From Actinomycetota bacterium (GTDB lineage Bacteria; Actinomycetota; Acidimicrobiia; Acidimicrobiales; JAJPHE01): a stretch of 64,000 nucleotides of DNA. The notes beneath the pieces were generated by a model, which worked only from the letters and a program-made list of their open reading frames with translations, had not been told where the DNA came from and did not search any database. A program made the translations under genes and the position numbers. How positions within the stretch are numbered: position 1 is the first letter of the stretch; the number at the start of each line of letters is the position of its first letter. The stretch spans positions 40,295 to 104,294 of the forward strand of contig DAHUYE010000083.1 of the NCBI GenBank assembly GCA_027315345.1, written 5' to 3'. Of this stretch, positions 46,283-55,783 are shown piece after piece.

Positions 46283-46897
46283 ATGTCAGTGCTGCATCCA
46301 GACCTGAGCGTCGTCACCGCCCAGATGTCCTCCACCGACCGGTCCCAGGACATGTTCAACCGCCTCCTGCGGGAGCGGATCGTCTTTTTGGGGACCGAGG
46401 TCACCCAGGCCTCGGCCAACCTCGTCTGCGCCCAGCTGCTGCTGTTGGAGGCGGAGGACAACGAGAGGGATGTGGCCCTCTACATCAACTCCCCGGGCGG
46501 TTCGGTCACCGACGGGCTGGCCATCTACGACACCATGCAATACATCGCCCCTGACGTGGCCACCATCTGCCTCGGCATGGCCGCCTCCATGGGCCAGTTC
46601 CTGCTCTGCTCCGGAACCCCGGGCAAGCGCTACGCCCTGCCCCATTCGCGGATCCTGATGCACCAGCCCTCGGGCCAGATGCAGGGGCAGGCCTCCGACA
46701 TCGCCATCCAGGCCGAGCAGATCATCTATCTGAAGCGGATGATGGCCGAGCGCATCGCCTTCCACACCGGCCAGCCCCTTGAGCGGATCGAGGCCGACTC
46801 GGACCGTGACCGATGGTTCACCGCCGATGAGGCCAAGGATTACGGCTTCATCGACCAGGTGATCACCCGGTCGACCTCGACCAACATCTCCACCTAG
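46283..46897 (+). CDS. clpP: ATP-dependent Clp protease proteolytic subunit
   Basis: 204 residues. Catalytic triad visible: Ser102 in G-M-A-A-S-M-G-Q, His127 in I-L-M-H-Q-P, Asp176 in S-D-R-D-R-W-F. Works with ClpX/ClpC ATPases, including degradation of tmRNA-tagged proteins. Actinobacteria usually have clpP1-clpP2 side by side with tig and clpX; here a single clpP stands between an acyltransferase gene and a polysaccharide export gene. A second copy elsewhere cannot be excluded. Confidence 0.96.
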   Translation: MSVLHPDLSVVTAQMSSTDRSQDMFNRLLRERIVFLGTEVTQASANLVCAQLLLLEAEDNERDVALYINSPGGSVTDGLAIYDTMQYIAPDVATICLGMAASMGQFLLCSGTPGKRYALPHSRILMHQPSGQMQGQASDIAIQAEQIIYLKRMMAERIAFHTGQPLERIEADSDRDRWFTADEAKDYGFIDQVITRSTSTNIST

Positions 46898-46900
46898 CCC

Positions 46901-47884
46901 GTGCGTCTCCGCCCCGCCGGGGCCGCCGGGGGAGGATCCACGGCCGGCGCCGCCGGCGCCCGCTCGGACCAGGTCCGCGTCATAACCCCGGAGGTACGCG
47001 TCTTCCGCCGGGTGGTTGACATCTGGCGCTACCGGGAGTTGCTGGTCGGGCTGATCAGCAAGGAATTGGCCGTCAAGTACAACGCCAGCTTCCTCGGGAT
47101 GTTCTGGTCGATGCTCAATCCGGCCTTCACCCTGGGCATCTACTACTTCGTCTTCCAGGTCGTGCTGGGCAGCGGTATCTCCGACTTTGCCATTTTCCTC
47201 ATGTCCGGCCTGCTGGCTTTCAACCTGTTCAATTACTCGACCCAGAACGCCACCGGCACCATGGTCGGCAACGCCGGGATCGTCAAGAAGGTCGCCTTCC
47301 CCCGGGAGATACTCCCGCTGGCTTCGGTGGGGGCGGGGATGGTCTTTTTCTTCTTCCAGAGCATCGTGCTGGTGGTGGTCCTGGCCGCCTCCCGCTACTC
47401 CCCCGGTCTGCGCTTCCTACCCCTGCTGGTACCGGCCCTGCTGGCCCTGATCGTGCTGTCGGCCACCCTGGCCATCTTCCTGTCGGCCGTGAACGTCTAC
47501 CTGCGGGACACTCAGCACCTGGTGGAGCTCATCGTGGGAGCGGCCTGGTTCTGGTCCACCCCGATCGTCTATTCCTACAGCTCGATCACCAAGAAGCTGG
47601 TGGACCATCACCTCCCGGCCTGGCTCCCGCTTCTCAACCCCCTCACCGACATCGTCCTGGTCTTCCAGCGCTCGATCTACGCCAAGATCTACGGGGCCAG
47701 TAAGAACCCCGGCGCCCTGCGGCCCGGTTCCGCCCTGCAGCAGAGCGCTCAGACCCTGCCGGCCAACGGTGAGTGGTGGTTCCTCTGGCACGTGCTGGTG
47801 GTGCTCGGCATCAGCGTCGTCCTTCTCTTCGGGGCCTTGGCGGTCTTCGGGCGCCTCGAAGGAAACTTCGCCGAGGAACTGTGA
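46901..47884 (+). CDS. ABC-2 type polysaccharide export permease (Wzm/RfbD-like)
   Basis: 327 residues with six helices in ABC-2 arrangement. The segment Y-R-E-L-L-V-G-L-I-S-K-E-L-A-V-K-Y near residue 45, and F-W-S-M-L-N-P near 68, are hallmarks of glycan exporters such as Wzm, TagG and mycobacterial RfbD. It should pair with a Wzt-type ATPase, but none is found in this window; the gene that follows encodes a methyltransferase. GTG start three bases after clpP. Confidence 0.88.
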   Translation: MRLRPAGAAGGGSTAGAAGARSDQVRVITPEVRVFRRVVDIWRYRELLVGLISKELAVKYNASFLGMFWSMLNPAFTLGIYYFVFQVVLGSGISDFAIFLMSGLLAFNLFNYSTQNATGTMVGNAGIVKKVAFPREILPLASVGAGMVFFFFQSIVLVVVLAASRYSPGLRFLPLLVPALLALIVLSATLAIFLSAVNVYLRDTQHLVELIVGAAWFWSTPIVYSYSSITKKLVDHHLPAWLPLLNPLTDIVLVFQRSIYAKIYGASKNPGALRPGSALQQSAQTLPANGEWWFLWHVLVVLGISVVLLFGALAVFGRLEGNFAEEL

Positions 47885-47898
47885 ACGGAGGGGGCGAG

Positions 47899-48876
47899 GT
47901 GAGCGAGGCGACCGGGCCGTCCGGCCCGTCCGGGCCTGGATTCGACAACGAACGGGTCATGGCCGAGATCAGAGACGAGGTGGCCCGCCGGCGGGCCGCC
48001 GGTGACTTCCCGCCCAGCCTGGAGCGCGAGCTCGACCTGGTCTTCGACCGCTACGTGCCGGCCGGGTCGGTCAGTTCGGACTTCACCGAGGCGGTGAAGG
48101 CCGCCGACCGAGCCGCCTACATCAACGTGGCTGTGCCCACCGAGTCCCAGAAGCCCGGGGTGGGGGAGGTGAAGCGGGTCCTGCGCAAGGCCATGGCCTG
48201 GTACCTCAACTATCTGGCCCAGCAGACGACCGCCTTCGCCACCGCCAGCGTGCGGGCCATGCGTTCACTAGGGGAACGCCTGGAGATGGTGGAGGAGCAA
48301 CTGGCCGACCTGGCCCCGGCCCGTGACGACGCCGCCGACCGGCCGGCGGTGGCCGCCGACCTGGGCGGCTGGGTCAGCCTGTGTATCCGGCACCTGCCCA
48401 CCCGGGGCCGGGTCCTGCACGCCGAGTGCGGCTCGGGGGCGCTCCTGCGCAGTCTGGTGGACGCTGGGGTGGACGCCTACGGCGTCGAGCCCCGCGGCCC
48501 GCTGGTGGACGCCGCCGCCGCCGGCGGTCTGGAGGCCTGGCCCGATGACCCGGTCGAACATCTCTCGGCGGTGGCCGATGGTTACCTGGCCGGCCTGGTG
48601 CTGTCCGGCTGTGTCGACCGCCTGGCCCTACCCCGGCAGCGCCGGCTGATCGAGCTGGCGGCAGCCAAGCTGGCCCCGGGTGCGCCCCTGATTTTGATCG
48701 CCACCCATCCCGACGCCTGGTCGAGGGCTGTCCCGGCCCTGGAGGTCGATCTGGCCCCGGGCCGGCCGCTGCACCCGACCACCTGGGCCCATCTGCTCGA
48801 GGGCGCCAGGTTCACCGACGTGGTCGCTCAGGACGGAGGCGACACCTCCGCGCTGAGCGCCAGACGGCCGGGGTGA
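47899..48876 (+). CDS. SAM-dependent methyltransferase-like protein, module 1
   Basis: 325 residues. The N-terminal helical part (about 1-120) contains E-I-R-D-E-V-A-R-R-R and P-P-S-L-E-R-E-L-D-L-V-F-D-R, which is similar to the start of the methyltransferase at 54593. The Rossmann domain begins V-L-H-A-E-C-G-S-G near residue 168. GTG 47899 has GGAGG at 47887-47891; GTG 47881 overlapping the permease stop is an alternative. Likely tailors the glycan made by the following glycosyltransferases. Confidence 0.7.
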   Translation: MSEATGPSGPSGPGFDNERVMAEIRDEVARRRAAGDFPPSLERELDLVFDRYVPAGSVSSDFTEAVKAADRAAYINVAVPTESQKPGVGEVKRVLRKAMAWYLNYLAQQTTAFATASVRAMRSLGERLEMVEEQLADLAPARDDAADRPAVAADLGGWVSLCIRHLPTRGRVLHAECGSGALLRSLVDAGVDAYGVEPRGPLVDAAAAGGLEAWPDDPVEHLSAVADGYLAGLVLSGCVDRLALPRQRRLIELAAAKLAPGAPLILIATHPDAWSRAVPALEVDLAPGRPLHPTTWAHLLEGARFTDVVAQDGGDTSALSARRPG

Positions 48877-49961
48877 GCGCCGGCGCCGTCCACCAGGTCA
48901 TCCCGTCCCTGGTCCGGTGGGACGCCATCGGGAACCACTCCCTGCAGGTGCAATCCATCCTGAGGGACATGGGCCTGGAGTCGGAGATTTACGTGAACGA
49001 CGTCGGGCCGGAGTACGCCGGCCGGGCCCACTTCTTCGACCGCTACCGGGCCCAGACCGGAGCCTGGCTCATGTATCAGGCCTCCACCGGCAGCCGGCTG
49101 GCGGCCTGGTTCGCCCAGCGTCCGGAGCCGAAGCTGGTCAACTATCACAACGTGACGCCCCCCCGGTTCTTCGAACGCTGGGAACCCCGCCTGGCCGACG
49201 AGATGGTTGACGGCCGCCATCAGATCGCCAAGCTGGCCGGGGTGGTGCGCCATGGCATAGCCGTCTCGCGTTACAACGAACAGGAGTTGATCGACTTCGG
49301 CTACCGATCGACCTCCACCTCCCCGTTGCTGGTGGACATGAGCCGCTTCGACATCGCCTCCGACCCGACCCTGGCCGGCTGGCTCGACCGGCAGCGTCAG
49401 GCCGGCGGGACCGGGATCCTGTTCCACGGTCGGATATCCCCCAACAAGGCCCAGCATGATCTGGTCAAGACGCTGGTGGCCTACCGCCGTCTGTACGACC
49501 CGCGGGCCCGGCTCCACCTGACCGGGGGAACCTCCTCGGGGTCGTACCGCTACGGGCTGCGGCGCTTCGTAGCCGCCGAGGGCCTCTGGGACGGGGTCGA
49601 TCTGGCCGGGCCGGTGTCTTCGGAGGAGCTGGCCGCCTACTTCCGAGGGACCGACGTCTATGTCAGCCTGTCCGAGCACGAGGGCTTCGGAGCGCCGCTG
49701 CTGGAGGCCATGTTCAACGGCCTGCCCATCATCGCCTTCGCCTCCAGCGCCGTGCCGGAGACGGTCGGGGACGCCGCCTTGTTGCTCACGGACAAGACCC
49801 CGGGTGTGGTGGCCGCCGCCATCCACCGGGTGGTCACCGATGCGGATTTGCGCGCCTCGCTGGTGGCGGCCGGTAAGCGCCGTCTGGCCGAACTGGATCT
49901 GAGCCGGACCCGGGCCGCCATGCGGGCCGAACTGACCAGGGTGCTGGAGGCGGGAGCGTGA
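48873..49961 (+). CDS. GT4-type glycosyltransferase
   Basis: 362 residues, GT-B fold. N-terminal domain with A-V-H-Q-V-I-P-S-L near residue 5 and N-Y-H-N-V-T-P near 90; C-terminal nucleotide-sugar domain with F-H-G-R-I-S-P-N-K-A-Q near 182 and S-E-H-E-G-F-G-A-P-L-L-E-A near 268, the E-x7-E motif of GT4. Homologous to the next gene and to 55783-56862. GTG overlaps the methyltransferase stop. Confidence 0.85.
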   Translation: MSAGAVHQVIPSLVRWDAIGNHSLQVQSILRDMGLESEIYVNDVGPEYAGRAHFFDRYRAQTGAWLMYQASTGSRLAAWFAQRPEPKLVNYHNVTPPRFFERWEPRLADEMVDGRHQIAKLAGVVRHGIAVSRYNEQELIDFGYRSTSTSPLLVDMSRFDIASDPTLAGWLDRQRQAGGTGILFHGRISPNKAQHDLVKTLVAYRRLYDPRARLHLTGGTSSGSYRYGLRRFVAAEGLWDGVDLAGPVSSEELAAYFRGTDVYVSLSEHEGFGAPLLEAMFNGLPIIAFASSAVPETVGDAALLLTDKTPGVVAAAIHRVVTDADLRASLVAAGKRRLAELDLSRTRAAMRAELTRVLEAGA

Positions 49962-51094
49962 CCGCCCTCCGGAGACCACCGGACCCGTACGTGGCCGACG
50001 CCGGATCGGTCCGGGCCGTGCACCAGTTCCTGCCCGCCCTCATGCCGGGGGACGCCTGCGGCATCCACACCCTGGCCGCCCAGGAGGCGCTGAGGGAAGC
50101 CGGATTCGAGTCGGAGATTTTCTGTGAGGCCATCCACCACGAGTTGGACGGGAAAGGGCGGCATTTCTCCGAGTTCCCCGCCTGGGCGGCCGGCAGCGCT
50201 CTCGTCTACCACCTGGCCACCGGCTCGGTGCTGGCCGACTACGTCAACGCCCGGCCCGAGCCCCTGGTGGTGGACTACCACAACCTCACCCCGGCCTCGT
50301 TCTTCCGGCGCTGGGACATGAGCGTCGCCAACGCCGTCAGCTGGGGCCGGGCCCAACTCTCCATGCTGGTGGCCCGGACGGCGTTGGGAATGGCCGATTC
50401 CACCTACAACGAGTTGGAGATGATCGAGCTCGACTACCGCCGGACGGTGGTGGTGCCGATTCTCCTGGACGTCGACGCCGAGACGGTCGACGTCGACCCG
50501 GCCACCCTGGCCCGGCTGCAGGCGGACAAGGCGGGAGGCGGGACCGACCTTCTCTTTGTCGGCCGGCTGGCCCCCAACAAGGCCCAGGAGGACCTCATCA
50601 AGGCCCTGGTGATGTACCGGCGCGCCTATGACCCGCTGGCCCGGCTGCGGCTGGTGGGCCGTCCGGCCACGGACAGCTACCAGGCCGCGTTGGACGGCTT
50701 CATCTCCGATCTGGGCCTGGACCAAGCCGTCACCATCGCCAGCGGGCTGTCCGACTCCCAACTGGCGGCCTACTACCGGACCGCCGACGTCCTGGTCGTG
50801 CTCTCGGAGCACGAAGGCTTCAACACCCCGCTGGTGGAGGCCATGCGCCATCGCCTGCCCGTGATCGCCTACGCCTCCTGCGCCGTCCCCGAGACGCTGG
50901 GCAGCGGGGGCCTTCTGCTGCCGGACAAGTCCCCGAGCACGGTGGCGGCCGCCGTGCACCGGGTGGTCGGTGACCCGGCCCTCCGGGACGAACTGGTCCG
51001 GGCCGGATCCGACCGATTGGCCCACTTCGACCTGAACGCCTCCAAGCGGAGATTCGTCAATGCCCTCACCTTCCTGACCGGCGTGACCGTTTGA
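49958..51094 (+). CDS. GT4-type glycosyltransferase
   Basis: 378 residues, a paralogue of the preceding protein: A-V-H-Q-F-L-P-A-L near residue 18, D-Y-H-N-L-T-P near 106, F-V-G-R-L-A-P-N-K-A-Q near 200, and S-E-H-E-G-F-N-T-P-L-V-E-A near 286. Starts at GTG 49958, overlapping the previous stop; its own stop overlaps TTG 51091. Tandem duplication followed by divergence is evident. Confidence 0.85.
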   Translation: MTALRRPPDPYVADAGSVRAVHQFLPALMPGDACGIHTLAAQEALREAGFESEIFCEAIHHELDGKGRHFSEFPAWAAGSALVYHLATGSVLADYVNARPEPLVVDYHNLTPASFFRRWDMSVANAVSWGRAQLSMLVARTALGMADSTYNELEMIELDYRRTVVVPILLDVDAETVDVDPATLARLQADKAGGGTDLLFVGRLAPNKAQEDLIKALVMYRRAYDPLARLRLVGRPATDSYQAALDGFISDLGLDQAVTIASGLSDSQLAAYYRTADVLVVLSEHEGFNTPLVEAMRHRLPVIAYASCAVPETLGSGGLLLPDKSPSTVAAAVHRVVGDPALRDELVRAGSDRLAHFDLNASKRRFVNALTFLTGVTV

Positions 51095-52317
51095 AGCTGG
51101 CGCTGGTGGTGCCCCGCTACGGCCCCGAGGTGCGGGGTGGGGCGGAAACGGGCGCCCGGCAGCTGGCCAGCCGCCTGGCTCGCCTGCCGGACTGGTCGGT
51201 CGAGGTGCTGACCACCACCGCCCTCGACTCGGTCACCTGGCGGGAGGAGTCGGCCCCGGGAGCCACCGAAGAGGACCGCGTCCTGGTTCGGCGCTTCGCC
51301 TGCAGCTCGGGCCGCCACCCGGACTTCGATGCCTATTCCGGCCCGATGCTCAGCGGGGCGGCGGAGCGCACGGAAGCGGAGTCGCGGCACTGGATCGAAA
51401 GGCAGGGCCCGGTGAGCCCCGGTCTGGTCGAGGCGGTGCGGGCCTCGGACGCCGACGCCATCGCCTTCTATCCGTACCTGTACCACCCCACCGTGGCCGG
51501 ACTGCCCTTGGCCCCGGCGCCGACTCTGCTGCACGCCGCCGCCCACGATGAGCCGGCCATCCGCTTGCCCGTCTTCCGGAGCGTGTTCGAGCGGGCCGAC
51601 GGATTGGTGTTCCATTCCTGGGCTGAGCGGGATCTGGTGACCCGCCTCTTTCCGGTGGGTGGACATCGCCAGGTCGTGCTCGGGCTCGGGGTGGACGATC
51701 CGCCCGCCGCGCCCATCGAGCCACCCGACCTCCTCGGCGGCCGTCCCTTCCTGGTCTGCCTGGGCCGGGTGGACGAGCAGAAGGGGGTCGGGGCCCTGTG
51801 GCGGTTCTTCCTGGCCTACAAGCGTCGCCGGCCCGGCCCCCTGGCCCTGGTCCTGGCCGGCCCAGTGGTGGATGCACCTCCCGAGCACCCCGACCTGTTG
51901 GTGGTCGGACCGGTGGCGGAGTCGCTCAAGTGGTCCCTCCTGCGCCACTGCCAGGCTCTGGTCTCCCCGTCCCCGTTCGAGTCGTTCTCACTGGTGGTGG
52001 CCGAGGCCTGGGCGGCCGGCTCCCCGGTGCTGGTCAACTCGGTCTGCGCCGCCACCATGGAAAACGTACGGCGTTCCGGAGGCGGCCTCCACTATCGGGG
52101 CTATGCCGAATTCGAGGCCTCGGTCGACCGGCTGCTGGCCGACCCGCGACTGCGGGCGGAGCTTGCCACCCGGGGCCGTGCCTACGTCTCGGCCCGGTTC
52201 GCCTGGCCGGTGGTCATCGAGCGGTACCGGAGCTTCGTGCTGGAGGTCGTACAGCGGACGGCCTCCGGGCCGCGTCCAGGGCGAGCCCCGAATGGGGGAG
52301 ACTCACGGGCGGGCTGA
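51091..52317 (+). CDS. GT4-type glycosyltransferase
   Basis: 408 residues. V-P-R-Y-G-P-E-V-R-G-G-A-E-T near residue 7 is the acceptor-side GT4 start. A-A-H-D-E-P-A-I-R-L near 150, C-L-G-R-V-D-E-Q-K-G near 227 and S-P-F-E-S-F-S-L-V-V-A-E near 292 follow. It is a paralogue of 56859-58070 (same A-H-D-E-P and Y-F-E-S-F-S positions). TTG start overlaps the preceding TGA, so four genes from 47899 are strictly coupled. Confidence 0.85.
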   Translation: MKLALVVPRYGPEVRGGAETGARQLASRLARLPDWSVEVLTTTALDSVTWREESAPGATEEDRVLVRRFACSSGRHPDFDAYSGPMLSGAAERTEAESRHWIERQGPVSPGLVEAVRASDADAIAFYPYLYHPTVAGLPLAPAPTLLHAAAHDEPAIRLPVFRSVFERADGLVFHSWAERDLVTRLFPVGGHRQVVLGLGVDDPPAAPIEPPDLLGGRPFLVCLGRVDEQKGVGALWRFFLAYKRRRPGPLALVLAGPVVDAPPEHPDLLVVGPVAESLKWSLLRHCQALVSPSPFESFSLVVAEAWAAGSPVLVNSVCAATMENVRRSGGGLHYRGYAEFEASVDRLLADPRLRAELATRGRAYVSARFAWPVVIERYRSFVLEVVQRTASGPRPGRAPNGGDSRAG

Positions 52318-52401
52318 ATCCGCCGGGTACATGGGGCCCCGCTCCAGGTCTGCAACAATGGGCACTCCAGTCACTTCTTTCACTCGGGCCCCTCTGCTCC
52401 C

Positions 52402-54558
52402 ATGACTCGACCCCCCACCCCCCGGCTCCGCCATTTCTTGGCCGTCGCTGCTGCCCTGGTCCCGGCTACGGCGCTCTGGGTGGCTCCAACCCCGGCCTCA
52501 GCCCAGGGGACCACCACCTCTACCTCGACCACCACCACCTCGACCACGGCCGCGTCCTCGCCCACCTCGGTCAGCCTGGATGGGCACGGATGGGGCCACG
52601 GGATCGGGATGGGCCAGTGGGGTGCCCTGGGTTACGCCCTGTCGGGCCAGTCCTACTCCTGGATAGTCGGCCACTACTACGGCGGGACCAGCCTGAGCAC
52701 CAGCCCCGACTCGAACATCCGGGTCCGGCTGGTCGAGAACGACGGCAACGACGTCATCGTCACCTCGGCCAGCGCCTTCACCGCCGCCGGGATAGCGGTG
52801 CCGGCCGGCCGCGCCGCCCTCATGCACCTGGCCTCGGCCGGGACCTGGACGGTTTCCACCGGGCCGGGCTGTGGCGGCCCGTGGACCCAGGTGGGCACGG
52901 CTTCGGACTCCCAGGCCATGAGCAACGGGGCCCAGGGTGGGGCGTCCCCGACCCTGGCCGCCACCACCCCGCCCCAGGCGGTGGCCGTCCCCTCCACCAC
53001 CAGCCCGAGTGCCACCGAGTCCCAGGTCCTCCAGCTCTGCACGGCCTCGACACCCCTTTACCTGCGCGGCGACATCGAAGGGGCCGAGATCAACGGCCTG
53101 GAGCGGACCGTCAATGTCCTGCCCCTGGAGTCCTACCTCCAGGGCGTGGTCCCGTCCGAGTCACCCGCCTACTGGGGAACCCTCGGCAGCGCCGGGGCCC
53201 AGGGCGAACCCCAGGGTTTCCAGGCGCTGGAGGCGCAGGCGGTGGCGGCCCGCTCCTACGCCGTGTCCGATGAGGAGAGCCCCAGCTCCCAGGGCGGCAC
53301 CGGTGAGTACGGCTACGCCGACATCTGTGACACCACCGCCTGCCAGGTCTACGGCGGCATGAACGCCGAGAGCAGCACGGCCAACCTGGCCGTGCAGGAC
53401 ACCGCCGGCCAGACCCTTCTGACCAGCGCCGGCCAGGCCGCCTACGCCGAGTTCTCCTCTTCGACCGGGGGCTGGACGGCGGGCGGGGCCTTCCCCTCGG
53501 TGGTCGATGCCGGGGACTCGGTCTGCGTCCCCAGTGCCTGCAACCCGAACCACGACTGGACGGCGTCCATACCCGTCGCCACCATCCAGTCCGCTTACCC
53601 GTCCATCGGCACGTTCCAGTCCATCAACGTCACGTCCCGCAGCGGGCCGTCGGCGGCGGACATGGGGGGCCGGGTGCTCCAATTAGGCATCCAGGGCAGC
53701 GCCGGGTCGGTGTCGGTCACCGGTTCCACCTTCGCCAGTGAGTTCGGCCTCAAGTCCAACTGGTTCGCGGTGGTCGGGGCCCCCAGCGGGGGAGTGGACG
53801 GCTACTGGGCCGAGGGCAATGACGGGGGCATCTTCAGCTTCGGCGCCGCCCAGTTCTACGGGTCGACCGGAGCCATGAGGCTCAACAAGCCGGTGGTCGG
53901 CATGGCGGCCACGCCCGATGGCCGGGGCTACTGGCTGGTGGCCACTGACGGGGGGATCTTCTGTTTCGGGGACGCCGCCTTCTACGGTTCCACCGGCGCC
54001 ATCCGCCTGAACAAGCCCGTAGTCGGCATGGCGTCCACCCCGGACGGCCGGGGCTACTGGCTGGTGGCCAGTGACGGGGGGATCTTCACTTTCGGGGACG
54101 CCGCCTTCTACGGTTCCACCGGCGCCATCCACCTCAACCAGCCCATAGTCGGCATGGCCTCCACCCCGGACGGGCGGGGCTACTGGCTGGTGGCCACCGA
54201 CGGTGGGATGTTCAACTTCGGGGACGCCGGCTTCTACGGGTCCACCGGCGGCACGACCCTGCCCAGCAGCATCGTGGGGATGACCACGGCCGGGTCGGGG
54301 ACGGGCTACTGGCTGCTCGAAGCGGACGGGACCGTCCACGCTTTCGGCAGCGCCACCGCCTACGGCTCGCCCGCCCTCAGCGCCTCCAACCCGGCCGTCG
54401 GTATGGCCCACACGGCCACCTACGCCGGCTATCTGGTGGCTACCCGAAACGGGAGCATCTACAGCTTCGGTGACGCCCCCAATTTCGGCGGGGTGAACGG
54501 TCAGGACCCCGGATACGGGGGCGCCCTGCTGGGCCTGGCCGTCCGGGACGGTTCCTGA
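52402..54558 (+). CDS. secreted SpoIID/LytB-domain protein with C-terminal 42-residue repeats
   Basis: 718 residues. Signal peptide at about 10-34 followed by a Thr/Ser-rich linker. A first conserved block contains G-H-G-W-G-H-G-I-G-M-G-Q-W-G-A near 58. The SpoIID/LytB domain has L-P-L-E-S-Y-L-Q-G-V-V-P-S-E near 240 and A-Q-A-V-A-A-R-S-Y-A near 276; SpoIID members cut peptidoglycan glycan strands. About six copies of a G-Y-W-L-V-x-x-D-G-G-I-F-x-F-G-D repeat end the protein. It sits inside the glycosyltransferase cluster. Confidence 0.88.
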   Translation: MTRPPTPRLRHFLAVAAALVPATALWVAPTPASAQGTTTSTSTTTTSTTAASSPTSVSLDGHGWGHGIGMGQWGALGYALSGQSYSWIVGHYYGGTSLSTSPDSNIRVRLVENDGNDVIVTSASAFTAAGIAVPAGRAALMHLASAGTWTVSTGPGCGGPWTQVGTASDSQAMSNGAQGGASPTLAATTPPQAVAVPSTTSPSATESQVLQLCTASTPLYLRGDIEGAEINGLERTVNVLPLESYLQGVVPSESPAYWGTLGSAGAQGEPQGFQALEAQAVAARSYAVSDEESPSSQGGTGEYGYADICDTTACQVYGGMNAESSTANLAVQDTAGQTLLTSAGQAAYAEFSSSTGGWTAGGAFPSVVDAGDSVCVPSACNPNHDWTASIPVATIQSAYPSIGTFQSINVTSRSGPSAADMGGRVLQLGIQGSAGSVSVTGSTFASEFGLKSNWFAVVGAPSGGVDGYWAEGNDGGIFSFGAAQFYGSTGAMRLNKPVVGMAATPDGRGYWLVATDGGIFCFGDAAFYGSTGAIRLNKPVVGMASTPDGRGYWLVASDGGIFTFGDAAFYGSTGAIHLNQPIVGMASTPDGRGYWLVATDGGMFNFGDAGFYGSTGGTTLPSSIVGMTTAGSGTGYWLLEADGTVHAFGSATAYGSPALSASNPAVGMAHTATYAGYLVATRNGSIYSFGDAPNFGGVNGQDPGYGGALLGLAVRDGS
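53800..54500 (+). repeat. six tandem 126-bp (42-codon) repeats
   Basis: The period is 126 bp: the block beginning GACGCCGCCTTCTACGGTTC occurs at 53971 and again at 54097. The three central copies are nearly identical in DNA, while the outer ones are diverged, which points to recent expansion or homogenisation in the middle. Confidence 0.85.
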
Positions 54559-54577
54559 GGTCCCGGGGGTGGTCTTG

Positions 54578-54583
54578 TAGCCT
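54578..54583 (+). promoter_or_regulatory. -10 box TAGCCT, promoter of the second methyltransferase
   Basis: TAGCCT ends nine bases before GTG 54593. Confidence 0.45.
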
Positions 54584-54592
54584 CCCCCGCCT

Positions 54593-55783
54593 GTGGCCGA
54601 GGCGGATGAAGTCCAGTCGCTCCTCGAGGAGTTGCGTCGCACGGTCGAGGCCAGGCGGGAGGACGGCTTCTACCCGGCCGGTCTGGAGGACGACCTGTCC
54701 GCCCATTTCCGGCGCATCGTCATGCACCGGGTCGCCCCGGACCTGAGCCGCCTGGATGCCAGCATGGAGCGCCTACGGGCCGTCCCAGGCCTCAGCCCGG
54801 ACCGGATTCCCTCGGACTCGGGGGTCCCGGGCGGACCGGCTCTGCACCGGGGCCTGGCCCGCCTGCTCGGCCGTCAGACCCAGGGGATCCTCGAGCAGGT
54901 GGAAGAACTGGCGGCGGCGCTGCGGGCCGTGGCCGATGAGTTGTCCTGGGCGGTGCGCCAGGCCAGCACCCACGTTCACACCGATCTCATCGCTCAGATC
55001 GACACCCTGCAGGATCGCCTGTCCGCCCTGGAGCGCCAGCCCGCGGGCGACGCCGGTCCCATGGCGCTGGCCGAGCTCAGCCGGCGCCTGGAGCACCTGG
55101 AGCGGGCCGAGGAGGCCAGGACGTTCCGGCCCAGCTACTCGGCCGAAGCCTTCGAGGCGGCCTTCCGGGGCAGCCAGTACGACCTCAAGTCCCGCTATCG
55201 CGACCTGGCGTCCCGGCTGGCCGGCTGCAGTCCGGTGCTCGACATCGGTTGCGGACGGGGCGAGTTCATGGAACTGCTCACCGAGGAGGGAGTCACCTGC
55301 TCCGGGGTCGAACTGGATGCGGGGCTGGCCGAAGCGGGCCGCCGGCGGGGCCTGGACATAAGCGAGGGGAACGGGCTGGCCGATCTGGCCGCCCGGGCCG
55401 ACCAGTCCCTGGGGGGAGTGGTCCTCATCCAGGTGGTCGAACACCTGACGGCCCCGGAGCTGCTGAACCTGGTCAGCCTGGCCGCAGACAAGCTGCGCCC
55501 GGGCGGCCGTGCCGTCATCGAGACGGTGAACCCGCAGTCGCTCTACGTGTTCGCCCGCGCCTTCTACCTCGATCCGACCCACGACCGCCCCGTCCATCCC
55601 GGCTATCTGACCTTTCTCTTCCGTCAGGCGGGTTTCGACGGGATCGAGATCGACTGGCGGTCGCCTCCGCCTCCCGATGAGATTCTCCAGCCGGTGGGTG
55701 AGCCGGGTGCGGACGCCAATTACGAGCGGCTCAACCAGCTCCTCTTCGGCCCTCAGGACTACGCCCTCATCGCCACCCGCTGA
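54593..55783 (+). CDS. SAM-dependent methyltransferase, module 2
   Basis: 396 residues. Long helical, partly coiled-coil N-terminus (about 1-170) with R-R-E-D-G-F-Y-P-A-G-L-E-D-D-L, similar to the module 1 enzyme. Class I domain with V-L-D-I-G-C-G-R-G-E-F near residue 215, followed by G-V-E-L-D near 240 and I-Q-V-V-E-H-L near 280. Resembles methyltransferases that cap or end-modify O-antigen-type glycans (WbdD-like N-terminal coils), but this is tentative. Its TGA overlaps the next ATG. Confidence 0.82.
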   Translation: MAEADEVQSLLEELRRTVEARREDGFYPAGLEDDLSAHFRRIVMHRVAPDLSRLDASMERLRAVPGLSPDRIPSDSGVPGGPALHRGLARLLGRQTQGILEQVEELAAALRAVADELSWAVRQASTHVHTDLIAQIDTLQDRLSALERQPAGDAGPMALAELSRRLEHLERAEEARTFRPSYSAEAFEAAFRGSQYDLKSRYRDLASRLAGCSPVLDIGCGRGEFMELLTEEGVTCSGVELDAGLAEAGRRRGLDISEGNGLADLAARADQSLGGVVLIQVVEHLTAPELLNLVSLAADKLRPGGRAVIETVNPQSLYVFARAFYLDPTHDRPVHPGYLTFLFRQAGFDGIEIDWRSPPPPDEILQPVGEPGADANYERLNQLLFGPQDYALIATR

